A DNA stretch of 64,000 bases from Hyparrhenia diplandra. Its lineage: Eukaryota > Streptophyta > Magnoliopsida > Poales > Poaceae. Shown here piece after piece: positions 41,389 through 53,329 of the stretch. The position numbers and the translations under genes were made by a program. The notes below the pieces were generated by a model. That model ran no database searches. It saw only the letters and a list, made by a program, of their open reading frames with translations, and was not told the DNA's origin. The first letter of the stretch is position 1. Each line of letters starts with the position of its first letter. The stretch is from positions 496,001-560,000 of the forward strand of contig JADLZK010009272.1 in the NCBI GenBank assembly GCA_015847255.1. Direction: 5' to 3'.

Positions 41389-44092
41389 AGCAATTGGCGT
41401 AAAGATTTTGATAATGATCTTGATATCGCTAATTTAGTGTATCAATTAGCTTTAGTAGGATTACCCTTGTTACGTTGAGTGTGGAATAGACGGGACATTT
41501 GATGCCGTCGCGACCTTCCCAGGCAAGCTTCCTCAAGGAGAAACCAGGGTGTTTTGAACATCAAGATTCATCAACTTTGGAGCCCCGCCATCTCTTAGGT
41601 ACATTTATATATATTATTCTAACCATGTGTAGATTGAAGAAAAGGTCGTCGTCACAAGAATTCAAAGCACATCTCAAGTGACGAAAATAGAAGCCGCACA
41701 ACTCACAAGCTCCATTAGTGAGTCATGGTAAGTATGATCAAAGGTGAGAAAGTCTTGCTCATGGACTTTAATTTATGAGTAGTTATCTTTGCAATTGTTG
41801 CATTCCATTGCATGTTTCCCTTAAATAATTCATGCATTCTACTCCACCTAGTTTATGTTTCCTCATAGTAAGTCCATTGCATGTTTAACTCCTTACAATC
41901 ACCCAATCATGTCGATTTGCATATAAAATAAAAAAATATATAATAAATATTATCCTCACCATGATCATGCTCTTTCATCTCTATTTAAGTAAATCTCTAT
42001 GATACTTTCATGCCACCGTTGTCTGCTATAGTATGCTCTAGTTTGAAGTATTTCTCATACATCTCTTAAATGAAGCATGGTGCCTAGTTTAGGAGTGTTG
42101 ATCGTGCTTTCAAAGGCTTTTTAATGCTAGTTAAATTGCTTTCCTAAATCAAATTAGACGTGGTGTTTAGGTTGATTTTTGAACCAAGAGTATACTCTAG
42201 TAGATAGTAGATTATTTTGACTAACCCTTGCGAGAAAACTATCATATTCAATACGGGTAAGTCAAGAGATGAACTCACAATAGAGGTGAGGCAAGGCGTA
42301 TGATGAACTCCAACAACTCTGCTTGAGAAGGAAAACCCGGATCGTTCCTCATAGAAGAAAGATCCGTAAGTATCACATCATTTATTTTGTCTTTTTGCTA
42401 AAAGTTACATTTGCCTTGATCCTTGCTAGAGTGCAGCTAAGAACATAATTTGTTGAAAAAAAAAAAAATATACGATAAACAATATATGTGCTAAAGTAAT
42501 CAAAGAACCATCTTTTTTGTTAGCATAGATGAGTTTATATCAACCTTTGGACAACAACATGTTCTTCAAATAATTGCAATCCTTCGGGTATACGTCCACT
42601 AATATCTCGCAGGAAAGAATCATCGGTGTGCACGGTTTAGCATGAACCTACCACACCACCACAGTCTACCTCACGTCTACATCTCTAAAAATTTGTCAAG
42701 ATCCGGCTTGGGGAGTGCAACCCCATTATCCGTAAGTACTCTTATCTTATTTACTACTAGTTTGGTATGTTTGTTTTGTTAAAAAGATATAAAAAGATGC
42801 ATAACTATAGAAAACTAAATAAAAGTTTAAGTTATATATATAGTTTGATCTTTATGTTTGCTATAAATAAATAAATAGATAGTGTGCTTAGGTTTGCTAG
42901 AATAAAATTAAACGTGCGAAGATGATCCCTATGTATGGAAATGATGAATAGTTGCTCCGCCATAAATTCCTCTTAAAAGTACTTACACTTTGGACTTAGA
43001 TTCTCCCAAAGCTTTAAATGCTTAATTTGCTCTAAACCCAAACACACTGTGGGAAGCACATGCTTAATCGAGTCTTAGCATTAAAAGATAAAGATACATG
43101 AAAAGTTGAGTCAGCTTTGTTTATCATCTTCCTAGAGATACCGATTCTGGTTTTTATCTTTGAAAATTATAAAACATTACATGATGAGTTCCTTAGCTAT
43201 GACCCTTAAGAGTTTATCATTAGCATCAAGATCATCCCACTCCACTAAATACTATTTGCTTCTAACCCTAAGAACGCATCCCCATACTCCATCAAGCCGC
43301 TAGCCATAATTATAAAAATAAACTCTTGCAATCTTTGGATATGTCTCTCTCGGTGTTTTTATGCCAAATAGAGGTTGGGCTACATTCGAAAAAAAAAAGA
43401 GAAAAAAGAGAGGAAAGAAAAATAAATATTTAGAGAAAAAGTGAGACGAGAGAGGGAGAGTAACGGACAAAAAGTCATACTAGGCGAGAAGGGCCTACCT
43501 CCCTAATAAAAAAATATATTTAGAGATGAATAATGGACACGTGTCCGAGGGTGAGTAGGGCCCACATCTCTAGGGGAGAGAGAAAAATGGACAAAAGTCC
43601 GGGCAAAGCCCACCTCTCCAAGAATGGATGACCCAGGTCCTAGCAATTTCTAGAAAGAGAGATATAGTCCAAGGTGTTTTGAGAAGAAAAATGCTAGAAA
43701 AAAGGCTAAGGGCTATTTACTACCTTTCATCCTCATCCACTTCACCACTATCATCCTACTATGTATGTCCTACCACATGTGTAACTCCACTACCACCATC
43801 TACTTAAGAGGGCCATACATAGGATCTCTCGAGTTTCTTTTAAAAAAAAAAATATTGAAAAACCCGGGATGATAGTTGATCGAAGAACTTGAGACATGGT
43901 ACTTAACTTGATTGTTTATCTTGCTTATGATTCATGAAAAGGCTACACCCCATGGTAAGCAGTATGAGCAATCGGTTAAGAGAAGAATTTATTTTCGATA
44001 AACCACGATTACTTTCGAGGTATGAAAGCGTAGTAGCAACTCCCCGATCCTAATATAGCATATAGCTTTGCTAGGGACTAGCAAAGGGTAAG
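41389..44092 (+). other. LARD interior, non-coding
   Basis: 2.7 kb, AT-rich and stop-dense on both strands. Contains purine-rich stretches (43390-43460: many GAGA/GAAA) and short repeats. I see no protein domain. Confidence 0.7.
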
Positions 44093-44103
44093 CTTGGGGA
44101 GTT
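44093..44103 (+). promoter_or_regulatory. Polypurine tract of LARD-like element
   Basis: AGCTTGGGGAG immediately before the TTTG/TGTTGAC start of the 3' LTR. Confidence 0.65.
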
Positions 44104-45539
44104 TGTTGACACATGTTAACGTATACTTTTAATTGTCAACTAAACATGGAAAAGGACTAAGATATAATTAGATAACCTTATTAGGGGTTTATACTAATGA
44201 TTTCCATGAGTTTTGGTAAAGTTGTGATTTGCGAGGGACTTAACAGAAAGCGGTAGAATTCGTGAACGCAATCCAACTCGAAACAAGTTTAGAAGGCTCC
44301 GGATTACACCCGACGTGAACGAAACTTAACACCCAAGAAAACATCATCTAGAAGACTCCGAGGAAGCCACGACGCATCAGCGGACCGGTGGGACACCCTT
44401 CCGGGCCGATCGCCCAATAATCGCCGATCGGCCTCGCCCCCGCGCCAAGCAAGCCCCGCTTCGAAGCTTCCTCAACCGACTCTAAGACGCAATCTAAACC
44501 CGGTCGTATAATGTCGGTTTGATCCAATGGTCATCGTTCATTGTCAAGGCCCATGAAGATTAGTACCATATTGCTTGTCAATTTGAAGAGACATAAGAAG
44601 ACCCATATATATAGACCCCTAGGCCCCCGGCTTCAAGCATCTCGGATCATCTCATACATATCTCATCGGATGGAGGCACGACGCTGGAGAATTAGATTAG
44701 ACAACTACAATGTAATAGAATAGATCTAGTAGAGAGTTAGGGGAGAGCGGGCTAGCGTTGGGTTCGGAGAAGTCTTCTTGATTACGGTATATCTTTGTAT
44801 CTCAACTCTATTAGACTTTATGCCATAATTAGATCTATCTTTTCTAGTACTTTTATGCCTTTCATGTTATTGATTAGAATATAGTTGTTATATAATTACA
44901 TAGGATCTTCGCTCGTATTGAGTGCTCACGGTTATTCATGATGATTAGAGTAGTAATTAATAGTGTGGACATGGTGTCTAGACTAGAGGTTACCTTAGAT
45001 TGCACCCGGTCCCCACGGATAGTTGTGGTAGCCCTAGGTGGTGACAACCCCTAACGGCCGGCGTATTCCACCACGTTCGGATTGGTAGTGTAGGACCGTG
45101 AGTCGGAGCTTCCTAGCCCCCCTTCTCATCCCTTTCCGGTGGCTAGTGTTACGATGTCCCGAAGTGTTCTTTTATGATCGCTATACCTTTTCATGCCTTA
45201 GTTACTCAAGAACCAAAGTACTAGAGAAGTATTCAGGAACCTAGATCTCTCCCGTTGTCCCTCTCGATCTAGCTATCTATTCTATATTATAATATTCCCG
45301 GTTAAGTGCTATTAATTATCATATCATATACATTATTTACCCCCTCACTTTAGTTTAGTTGGTATATTAAGTTAGTAGATACATGATTTTGATTTATCAT
45401 AGTCTTTACCACGCTTCCCGTGGAAAATATAAATAACGATACTCGGAATACTCAGGGTAAAAGCTACAATGGTATATATATTACGTAAAGGCGCTTGCGG
45501 AACCCTTTATATTCTTTTTTGCACTTAATAAATACCAAA
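44104..45539 (+). repeat. 3' LTR of LARD-like element (about 1436 bp)
   Basis: TGTTGACACATGTTAACG start. The first about 240 and last about 195 bases match the 5' LTR. The middle (44346-45343), absent from the 5' LTR, carries a promoter-like TATATATAGACCCC near 44607 and G/C-rich segments. Confidence 0.85.
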
Positions 45540-45544
45540 GAGAT

Positions 45545-46240
45545 GAGTGTGACGAGCATAAGTGCGAGGCCGAGCTAGGTGGCGAGGCACCACGGCATTG
45601 GGGGCCAAATCAATATGGTGGATTCTTAGGCTAGCGCACAAGGCAAGGGCAAGAAGACGGCAAGGAGAACCAAAACGGGTCGGCATGGGAGGGCAACGAG
45701 CATCCATGGCCGTCTTGCGAGGGCGGCGTCATTTTGCTAGGCGTGGTGGCGGGGCAGCGTGCTAGGGGCCGCCCCATCCAACACTAGGGCTCGTCTAGGC
45801 CATGGCATTGGCCTGGTGTCTCTTCCCGACCATGATATGCCACAAGAGGCGGTGGAGGGCCCGAGAAAAGGCATGCCGGGAGCTCACCGCGACAGTTTGG
45901 GGGCGGCGTGGGGGAGCGAGACAACATAAACATAGGCGAGGACGAAAAGAAAGGAAAGAAACAAGCCATTCATTTTCCACTAATAAACTTGGCGAAAAAC
46001 TGTTACAGGTTTGGAATCAATACCTGAGTTATTTTCGCATCAATATGTTATATTTTTTGAGCTTTGACGTGAATTACACCAATGCACCCATTTATTTATT
46101 TATTTTTTATCGTCAAGGCTCAAGTTATAAATTAATATAGTATAATAACGAAAAATCCTATTTCATTCATTTTATCAAGTCTATCAATTAATCAATTATA
46201 AAAATGATTTTGAAGGTATAATGAAAAAAAAAAAAACCGC
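45545..46240. repeat. Array unit leader (R3)
   Basis: Collinear with 4950-5680 and 20890-22050, ending in an A-tract at about 46223. No gene supported. Confidence 0.6.
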
Positions 46241-46527
46241 CAGCAGCCAAATCCGGCTTTTTGTTCATCCAAGCAGCCAGGTTGGCGCGTGAAATTCCCA
46301 AACCGACTAGGCTTCCCGGCAATAAAACCTCAGCGCGTCGACGTGGTTTCCTTCCCCCGCCTCCAAGAGCAATCGATCCCCAGAGCTTCAATTCCCGCAT
46401 CTTGATCTCGAGCCCTAATCACATCTCCGCGCGCTTCGCTTCGCTTCGCGACCTCGAGTCTCGACCCGGCGGATCGATCCCTCAGATCGATTCCGGCGAG
46501 GCCGCTGGTGCTCCTCCCTCCTCGCCG

Positions 46528-49500
46528 ATGTCGTCCGCAGGTGCTCCTCCCTCCTCGCCCGATCCCCGCTTCCTTCGAGTCGTCATCGTCCCTTCGCATC
46601 CTGTTGCGATGCCGAGCCCGTCGCTTCCTCCGGCCCCACCCACGGCGGCGCACGGGAAGCGTCCCTCGCCACTGCTGAAGAAGATGAGGCTGCTCTTTCC
46701 GTACGCCGCCGTGTCCCGGGCGTTCGGCCGTTGCAAGAACCGCGCCTGGGGCATGGCTATGAATGGGCTCCAGAAGATGCCGCCTTTCGATCCTGCTTCG
46801 ATGCCGACCCCGCCTCCTCCGGCCCCACCGGCGGAGGAGGATCAGAAGCGTCCCTCGGCGCTGATGAAGAAGATGAAGTTGCTGGTTCCATACGCCCTGT
46901 CCCGGTCGTTCGGGGGTTGCATAAACCGCCGGAGCGGCATGGCTGTCGTCGGGCTCCACGTTGGGCTCTGCATCCTCTATGTGTCCCGGTGGTGCCAGTG
47001 GATCTGCTTCGACATGCCCGATCCTGAGGTAACCCGCTTATGGCAATCCTTCTTCCGCGTCTTGGTGTACCTCCTCGTGGCTGTTAGTGTGCTCCAGTGG
47101 GGCCACTGGATCTGCTACAAGTTGTATGTGTTGTACGCTGTGAGGGACAATCCGCCAAAGCAAAACTCGGCAGCAGCAGCGGCGGTGCTGCTCCCACCTC
47201 CCCTCCGGAGATGGACATGTGTTAAGAGTTTGGTCCCTGCGTCTGGTATGTCTTTTCATGCTTGCTGGCCCCAGGTGAGTTCTCTGATTCATTCTTCAAG
47301 ATCGACTCTGTTTTAGTTGCGTATCTACACAGGTGTCGATGCTCTCCTTCCTCAAGGTACATGCCCTCCACATTGTCTTATTGCTTAGTTATGCAGCTAT
47401 AAGTGTCTGGAATATGAAATATTAAGTTTTAAAACAAGAATATTCTAGATTTAGGTTCCATACATAGTTATCTGTGGCCCATATGATTAGGTGCAGATTT
47501 TCATTGCTGTTTAGGCACCACTAGGAATTGGAAGATGCTCCAAGTGTGTTTCTGGTTTAGCTACTAGGTCTATGCTCAATCTCTGTTTACTTTTGCGCAA
47601 AAAAAAGAAGGAAAAAAAAATAAAAAGAGAAGAAAAAACAAAAAAAAAAACTGTTTACTTCGCTGCTTACAGGTGTTTCTGCTCTTGCTCAAGGTACAAG
47701 CTTTGCCAGTCTCCCCTTCCCAGCCTTACCTTTGATTCAGTATCTTTAATTGTCCTATTGCTTAATTGTGCATATAAGTGTCTGAAATATTAAATTTTTG
47801 AACAGATACTATGCCGTCACTTGCTGAAAAGGTTATGCTTTCTCTTGCTCCGGAGTCCATCAAGGGTGTCTGCATATACTGTAAGTTTTCTACTTGAATC
47901 ATAAATTTATACATTTTTCAGACCTCAGATTTAGTCAGTACATGGCATGTTCACTATCGGTTCTCTTGTATAACAATTTGTGCACTTTGTGTCATTTGTG
48001 ATAAACAAACTTTGTGATAATAGATGGATCAATGGGAAGTACCAGGGTGCTGAAATTTTTTGCTTTTCTCTTGCCTCACAGTTCATCAAGGGTTTTAGTA
48101 TACACTGTTAAGTTTTCTAATGGACTCTAAAAGCTGTACATTTTTCAGACCTTAGATTTAGTCAGACCACCGCATGCTTAGTATGGGTTCTAATATATAA
48201 TAACAATTTCCACTCTCATCCCTATATTATGTTTGTCTTGAAACAAAAATGAGTTAGCGTGGATCTTTCATTTGGACATCGACATAAGCACAAATATGTT
48301 AATGTTGAACTATTGTAGCTATCTTCCTGTTAGCAATCTTAACAAATGTGGATAGTTCTGTTTACAGTTCTTCTATTTTTTTTAAAAATCTATGAGATTA
48401 CTAGGATGCGTTGCTTCCTTAAATTCTTTTGTTAGTACAATCATTGACTAGATGCATCATGATAGTTTCTCCATCTACCTCACTGTATTTGACCATTTCT
48501 TGATTTTACAGCATGTAAATGCTTTTGTTGTTACATGACCTATCTTTTTAGCTGCGAAATTAATATTGGGAAATGTACTTCATATATATTTGACAACTTG
48601 ATTTGATTACATAAGTGCAATGTGGAGCACTTTAGTGGATAGAAATTTGTTAGTTATTCTAGTATGTTTTTTAACTCATTTCTTTGTTATTTGTGATAGA
48701 CAGGCTTTGCGATGAAAGGATGAATGGAAGGACAAGCACGATGAAAAGATTTGACTCCCTTTGCTCCACCTGCCGAGGATAGAGGACAGAAGGTGCCAAA
48801 CATTAGTGAAAGAGCATCACTTAACACCCGGAGCTGAACGTGACTGTCAAGGAGTGCAAGTGTGGGCCTGAGGGGTCCAGGCTGGCCATGCCCTGGCCAA
48901 CGGCGCCATCAAGGTGGCGCGACCAGATGAGGGGCGGCCTCCAGCCACGCCTTTAACTCCCAAACTCAGAGAATATAGAATAATGGAAAGAAATAGGAAG
49001 AATAGAAATAGGATCTAAGATTAGATGGGATCTGAGGAGTCCAAATCTATAAGGACTCCCTCTCTCTCTCTACTTGATGAGATACATGTCCATTTGGGAC
49101 CTTAAATATATATATATATATTTTCGAATCTAGGACCTTAAATATATATAGGGGCATTGTAACCAATCTAATCTAATAAAGAAATAGCCTTGGCTTCCCT
49201 GGTCTCTCCGCTCTCCTGCCCCTCCCTCTCCCTGCCGTCTCCTCTGAAGTGACCACTTCAGAAGATGGGCATTTATTATTTTGTTCGTTGTTTTTTGTGT
49301 TCATTTCATTTTGATAAGCAGGCTTTGTGATGAAGGGATCAATGGGAGGACCATCGTGCTGAAAAGATTTTGCTTTGTCTTGCCATTCCAGTCCAAGCAA
49401 AGATAGAGGACATGTGGTGGCAAACATCAGTGAAAGCACATGGCCCGAGCTGAGCAATGGTCATCACGGAAAACTAGAGGGAGAAGAGCAACCTGTTGTT

Positions 49501-49656
49501 GAGTACCATGATAACAGAAATGCCAGCGCACTAAATCAGGATGGAATACAAGTAGAGCTGGAAACTGCAAACCAAGTGGGAGAGACCAAGTTCGAAGTTT
49601 TGAGCTTCAATAGTTATACTACTTTTGTGCAGTTTGAAGTTTCTCATTTGCAGTAG
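46528..49656 (+). CDS. Unit gene, R3 copy: proline-rich multi-pass membrane protein of unknown family
   Basis: Best copy of the array gene. Proposed exons: 46528-47274 (249 codons), 47333-47356 (24 nt), 47673-47693 (21 nt) and 47806-47880 (75 nt). All are multiples of three with GT-AG borders, so the frame holds. A last-exon-like block 49392-49656, after a strong pyrimidine tract, ends at TAG. Exon 1 starts M-S-S-A-G-A-P-P-S-S-P-D-P-R-F-L and has a twofold repeat (K-R-P-S-P-L-L-K-K-M-R-L-L and K-R-P-S-A-L-M-K-K-M-K-L-L). Hydrophobic segments lie near 46945-46985 and 47055-47140, then P-P-L-R-R-W-T-C-V-K-S-L-V. The 49392 exon is acidic (E-L-E-T-A-N-Q-V-G-E-T-K-F-E-V-L). The joining exons between 47880 and 49392 are unclear, and a paralogous exon there (48025-48110) is degraded. 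I do not recognise the family; expression evidence would decide whether it is a gene or a relic. Confidence 0.45.
47333..47356 (+). other. Microexon of unit gene (24 nt, R3)
   Basis: CTACACAG before GTGTCGATGCTCTCCTTCCT plus CAAG, then GTACAT. Reads V-S-M-L-S-F-L-K in frame with exon 1. Confidence 0.5.
47673..47693 (+). other. Microexon of unit gene (21 nt, R3)
   Basis: CTTACAG before GTGTTTCTGCTCTTGCTCAA plus G, then GTACAA. Reads V-F-L-L-L-L-K. May be an alternative to the 24-nt exon. Confidence 0.5.
47900..49390 (+). other. R3 introns with degraded exon duplicates
   Basis: Collinear with 6735-7750 from 48360 on. Exon-like blocks near 48025, 48706 and 49322 share GCTTTG[CT]GATGAA(A/G)GGAT and GTGCTGAAA text with exon 4 at 47806, but have stops. 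The remainder is intronic AT-rich sequence. Confidence 0.45.
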
Positions 49657-50165
49657 CTACTTTTTACTTCTTAGTTTGTTCAGTATCTTTAGGAAATTAA
49701 GACTGAAGAAGATATGGTTTTTAGTTCAGAAGAGTTGTTTAGACTGCATGTTTCAGTTTTGTTCATTCAGAAGGCGTTTTATGTCTCAAAAGAATTTCTA
49801 GTTGCCATTGCCTTACCAAATGTGTCTGGGTTCTTAATAATCCTTTTGGGTTTCTTCTGTTTCCTGTTTTGTTTCTGCTGGGTTTTTGTCACTGTTGGTG
49901 ACCCAAGTGTGACCTCTGTAGTATATGCACAAAAACAGCAGCAGTGTTGAAAAAGGTCTGAATTTTTTTAAAAAAAATGGTACAAAACAAAGATTTTTAT
50001 ATTAGCTAGTTGAATTATGCTTTTTTGTTATCTGATGATGACTGTACGATAATGGGACAGTAGGCAACTAGCATCTATTACTTCCATTGCATGCTGATTG
50101 GGGAGTCTAATTGAACTGTGCCATCTTGGCAGGTCGAGAAGTTCTAGCTGAGGGGATCATCAAAA

Positions 50166-50780
50166 GTGGGAGATGGTCCATCTATAAATATTTGGCGGGA
50201 CCGTTGGATACAAAACCATTTTGGTGCAAAACCTCTTACTCCTGGAGAGGGACAGCAGGTTCAGATGGTGTCTGAACTTATTTCGCCGAGTGGTCACTGG
50301 AGAGAAGATGTTATTCGACATCTTTTCTTTCCAGTGGATGCAAATGCTAGTTTGTGCATACCAATCCGGGATCATCTAGAGGATATGTGGGCTTGGGAAC
50401 CTGAGAAACATGGTGTATATTCAGTCATTTCGCCTTACAGATTACTTGATGCAGCGAGAATCAGAGAAGCGAATACCGAGGGGTGGGGGGGGGCTCTGGA
50501 GATGATACGTGGAAGAAAATCTGAGTCTAAAAAGTTGCCCCGAAGATCAAGGTATTCTGGTGGAGAATCCTGCTCAAGTTCCTTCCATCACGTCAATTTC
50601 TTCACCACAGACATCTGGAGCCGATCGCAAACTGATATTTGTGGAGCAGACACAGAGTCAATCAGACATGTCCTATTGGAGTGCACGGTGGTGAAGCGTT
50701 TCTGGGAACAAATCAAGGAACTCACAGGAACAAAAATTCTGTACCTGCCTCAAGATACTTGGGCAAGGGATATCCTGTGA
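50166..50780 (+). pseudogene. LINE ORF2 zinc-binding (zf-RVT) segment
   Basis: The text W-R-D-R-W-I near 50190 and P-E-K-H-G-V-Y-S-V near 50400 leads to C-G-A-D-T-E-S-I-R-H-V-L-L-E-C near 50640-50690. This is the C/H cluster found between reverse transcriptase and RNase H in plant LINEs. The GGGGGGG run near 50485-50492 and a shift after it distort the middle. A stop at 50778 breaks it from the RNase H part. Confidence 0.75.
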
Positions 50781-50862
50781 GGGAGAGTATGCATTGAAGA
50801 AGAACGTGTGCTGATCGCCATAGGCATGTATTCCTTGTGGCTACAGCGTAACAGAAGAAAAC

Positions 50863-51426
50863 ATGGTGAATCAAATACTCCAATCATGGTGTCCGTACAG
50901 TGGGACGGTAGACACATCTTTTGACCTTTGGGAAATCTCACGTCCACAAGTGTCGGTGTTGGGAATAGGGGTCAAACCATGCTGGATACAACCACAAGAG
51001 GGTTGGTCAAAATGTAACGTGGATGCTGCATTTTATAGCGATCGGATGACTAGGGCGACAGGAGCGGTCCTGCGGAACGCAGCTGGTGTTTTTGAGGAGG
51101 GCCAGGCCAAATGGTATGATTATAGCCTTGATGCACTAACTATGGAGGCGAATGCTTGTCGAGATGGGGATGATTCTGGCGCAACAAGCTGGTGTTCTGA
51201 AACTTTGGTTAGAAACCAATTGCAAGGAGTTGGTGAATTTATGGAATGCTGGCGACAATCAGAGATCAATTGCAATGACTTTACTGACAGAGATCTCTGG
51301 GAACTGAGTCTTGGCTTTCAAGATTTTAATTTTACTTTCATCAATAGAGATTGTAATAGAGTTGCACACTCTTTAGCTAAGCAAGTTACAGGTGATGCAA
51401 GGACTTGGCGGTGGCTAGTTTGCTGA
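50863..51426 (+). pseudogene. LINE RNase H-like domain (RVT_3 type)
   Basis: The frame reads G-W-S-K-C-N-V-D-A-A-F-Y near 51000-51037 with the first acidic residue. L-T-M-E-A-N-A near 51135-51155 gives the second acidic residue, and F-I-N-R-D-C-N-R-V-A-H-S-L-A near 51337-51378 the final motif. It ends at TGA 51424-51426. Within this piece there is no stop, but it is detached from the rest of ORF2. Confidence 0.8.
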
Positions 51427-51501
51427 GCTGGCATTATTAACCTAGTACTTGCAGATTGTAATCCCGGGATGATTTGATAAATGAATGAAACCCCAAGTCA
51501 C

Positions 51502-51527
51502 AAAAAAAAAAAAAAAAAAAAAAAAAT
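51502..51527 (+). repeat. LINE poly(A) tail
   Basis: 26 A residues, after ATGAATGAAACCCCAAGTCAC. An uninterrupted tail suggests a young insertion. Confidence 0.9.
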
Positions 51528-52555
51528 ACTGACTGGTCTTGGGTCTCATACAGAGGTGATTTGCCACATGTGCCAATGGTTATGTGATCCATTTCTGGCA
51601 TAAATCTGGAAATAAGAAAACCAAGTGGGGAGACAACCCAAGCTCGAAGTTTTTAACTGCAACAGTTATTACTTTGTGTTGTTTGAAGTTTCTCAAGGTG
51701 TCAGTATACACTGTAAGTTTTCTACTTGTCTTCAAAAGATGTATAATTTTCAGACCTCAGATTGAGTCAGACCATCGCATGCTTAGCATGGGTTCTAGTG
51801 TATAACAATTTCCTCTCTCATCCCTATGTTATGTTTGTCTTGCAACAAATATGAATTAGCGTGGATTTTTCATTTGGACAGCAACATAAGCACAAATATG
51901 TTAATGTTGAACTATTGTAGCTATCTTCCAGTTAGCAATCTTAACAAGTGTGGATAGTTCTGTTTACAATTCTTCGATTTTTTCAAATTCTATCATATTA
52001 CTAGTATATGTTGTTTTCTTAATTTCTTTTGTTAGTACCGTCGTTGACTGGATGCATCGTGATATTTTCCATCTACCTCACTGTATTTGACCATTTCTTG
52101 ATTTTACAGTATGTATAAATGCTTTTGTTGTTACGTGCCCTATCTTTTAGCTGTGAAATTAAATGCATGTCTTCATATATTGGGAAATGTACTTCAAATA
52201 TATTTGACAACTTGATTTGATTACATATGTTAATGGGTCCATGTTCAATCAGTTCTAAGCATCTGAACATTGTTTGAAGTCCAATCCTTTTTTAGAATTA
52301 TTTCACTTGAGAAGGATCCATTTACTTTGACCTGTCAACATATATGTATGATATCTGACATCATAAGGATCCACTGCAGGTTATGTTGTTCAACAAGGAT
52401 GAATGGCCTAGTTCTGGCAAGTCTTAACCAACTTCAAGTGGAAGATAGGGGCTCAATCACATATGTCAGCACACATAGTCGAGGCTGAATCCTTGGAAGC
52501 CGATTCACTTTCTTTACATATATAGTAGATTATTCCCTTTCTATGGGAAAGTTGG
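51528..52555 (+). other. R3 unit continuation after the LINE
   Basis: Begins with unit sequence matching 8233-8275 and a second diverged copy of the AACCAAGTGGGGAGA block (51617) also present at 49571. It then parallels 48100-48610. The penultimate exon start V-M-L-F-N-K-D-E-W-P at 52380 reaches a stop after about 15 codons. The unit breaks off at about 52555, where gypsy sequence begins. Confidence 0.5.
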
Positions 52556-52766
52556 TGCCCCCAGGCACCACCACGGCGCGCCACCCCCGTCCCTGACGAC
52601 GCCACCCACGACGACACCGACCCCGCCATCCTCCAATTCAAAGAGGGTAGCGATATCGTCCAGGGCAGCCCTTTGGTCATCATCGACACCTCGACACCGG
52701 CCACGTCTTCCCCATCATCACCGCCAGCAGCTGCCCAGGCGCCACGGGCGGCGCACGTGGCGCCAC

Positions 52767-53329
52767 TTGCGGCCCCTCTACCGCAGCTCAGCGCTCGCCT
52801 TCACCGTGCACTCCGTAGGTGGACCTACACCCCCATGCTACACAGTACGCCTAGAGGTCCCGAAGTACGACGGCAGTGACGATCTGGACCTCTGGATCAA
52901 CAAGATGGAGATGCTCTTCCGGCTCCAGAGTGAGATTGAGCTGGAGTTCCACACTCGGTATGCCACTTTCCATCTCACAGGTGTTGTTGAGCTCTGGTTC
53001 AACAATCTATGCAGGAGGAGACCGTTGGTCGAGTGGGACGTCTTCATGCACTACCTGAGGTGCGACTTCGGGCCACCCACCGACAGCAACACCACGTACG
53101 ACTTGGCACCGCCCAGGTAGGAGGGCGATCTGGACGACTATATCGTCGCCTTCAAGGCCTATGCTACACTCATGGACCTCCCGAGCCCGCTACACCGCAT
53201 CCACCTCTTCGTCGGTGGGCTTCGCACTTCCCTTCACGAGGCACTGACGTGGGAAGAGCCACATATGATGCATGAGGCCATTGACCTCGTGTGTCAATAC
53301 AACGCTCAGCCCAGGACGCGCCACTAGCA
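52767..53329 (+). pseudogene. Gypsy gag, interrupted by TAG codons
   Basis: Reads K-Y-D-G-S-D-D-L-D-L-W-I-N-K-M-E-M-L-F-R and T-R-Y-A-T-F-H-L-T-G-V-V-E-L-W-F, the typical gag capsid region. After P-P-R the codon TAG (53118-53120) is followed by E-G-D-L-D-D-Y-I-V-A-F-K-A-Y, which continues the family pattern. A second TAG at about 53327 follows R-T-R-H. Both are explainable as CAG to TAG. Confidence 0.8.

Larger units (their letters stand above)
40929..45539 (+). mobile_element. Non-coding LTR retrotransposon (LARD-like, Ty3/Gypsy-type)
   Basis: Flanked by GAGAT (40924-40928 and 45540-45544). The empty target AAGGAGATGGGTG is at 4944-4956. The 5' LTR is followed by a GGCGCCGTTGCCGG primer site used by Athila/Tat-type gypsy elements. 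A purine tract AGCTTGGGGAG precedes the 3' LTR. The 2.7-kb interior has no open frame beyond 61 codons and no gag/pol motif, so it must rely on proteins from another element. The two LTRs differ by a large internal deletion in the 5' LTR. Confidence 0.88.
50121..51527 (+). mobile_element. LINE (L1-type) retrotransposon, 5'-truncated, with poly(A) tail
   Basis: It starts abruptly after AATTGAACTGTG and ends in a 26-base A tail. Coding text is the C-terminal part of a plant L1 ORF2: the reverse-transcriptase-associated zinc-binding domain and an RNase H-like domain. The unoccupied site is preserved in R1 near 8219-8245 (AATTGAATTGTGGTGGGTCTCA). The target duplication is short and imperfect, so I do not state a length. 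Confidence 0.88.
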
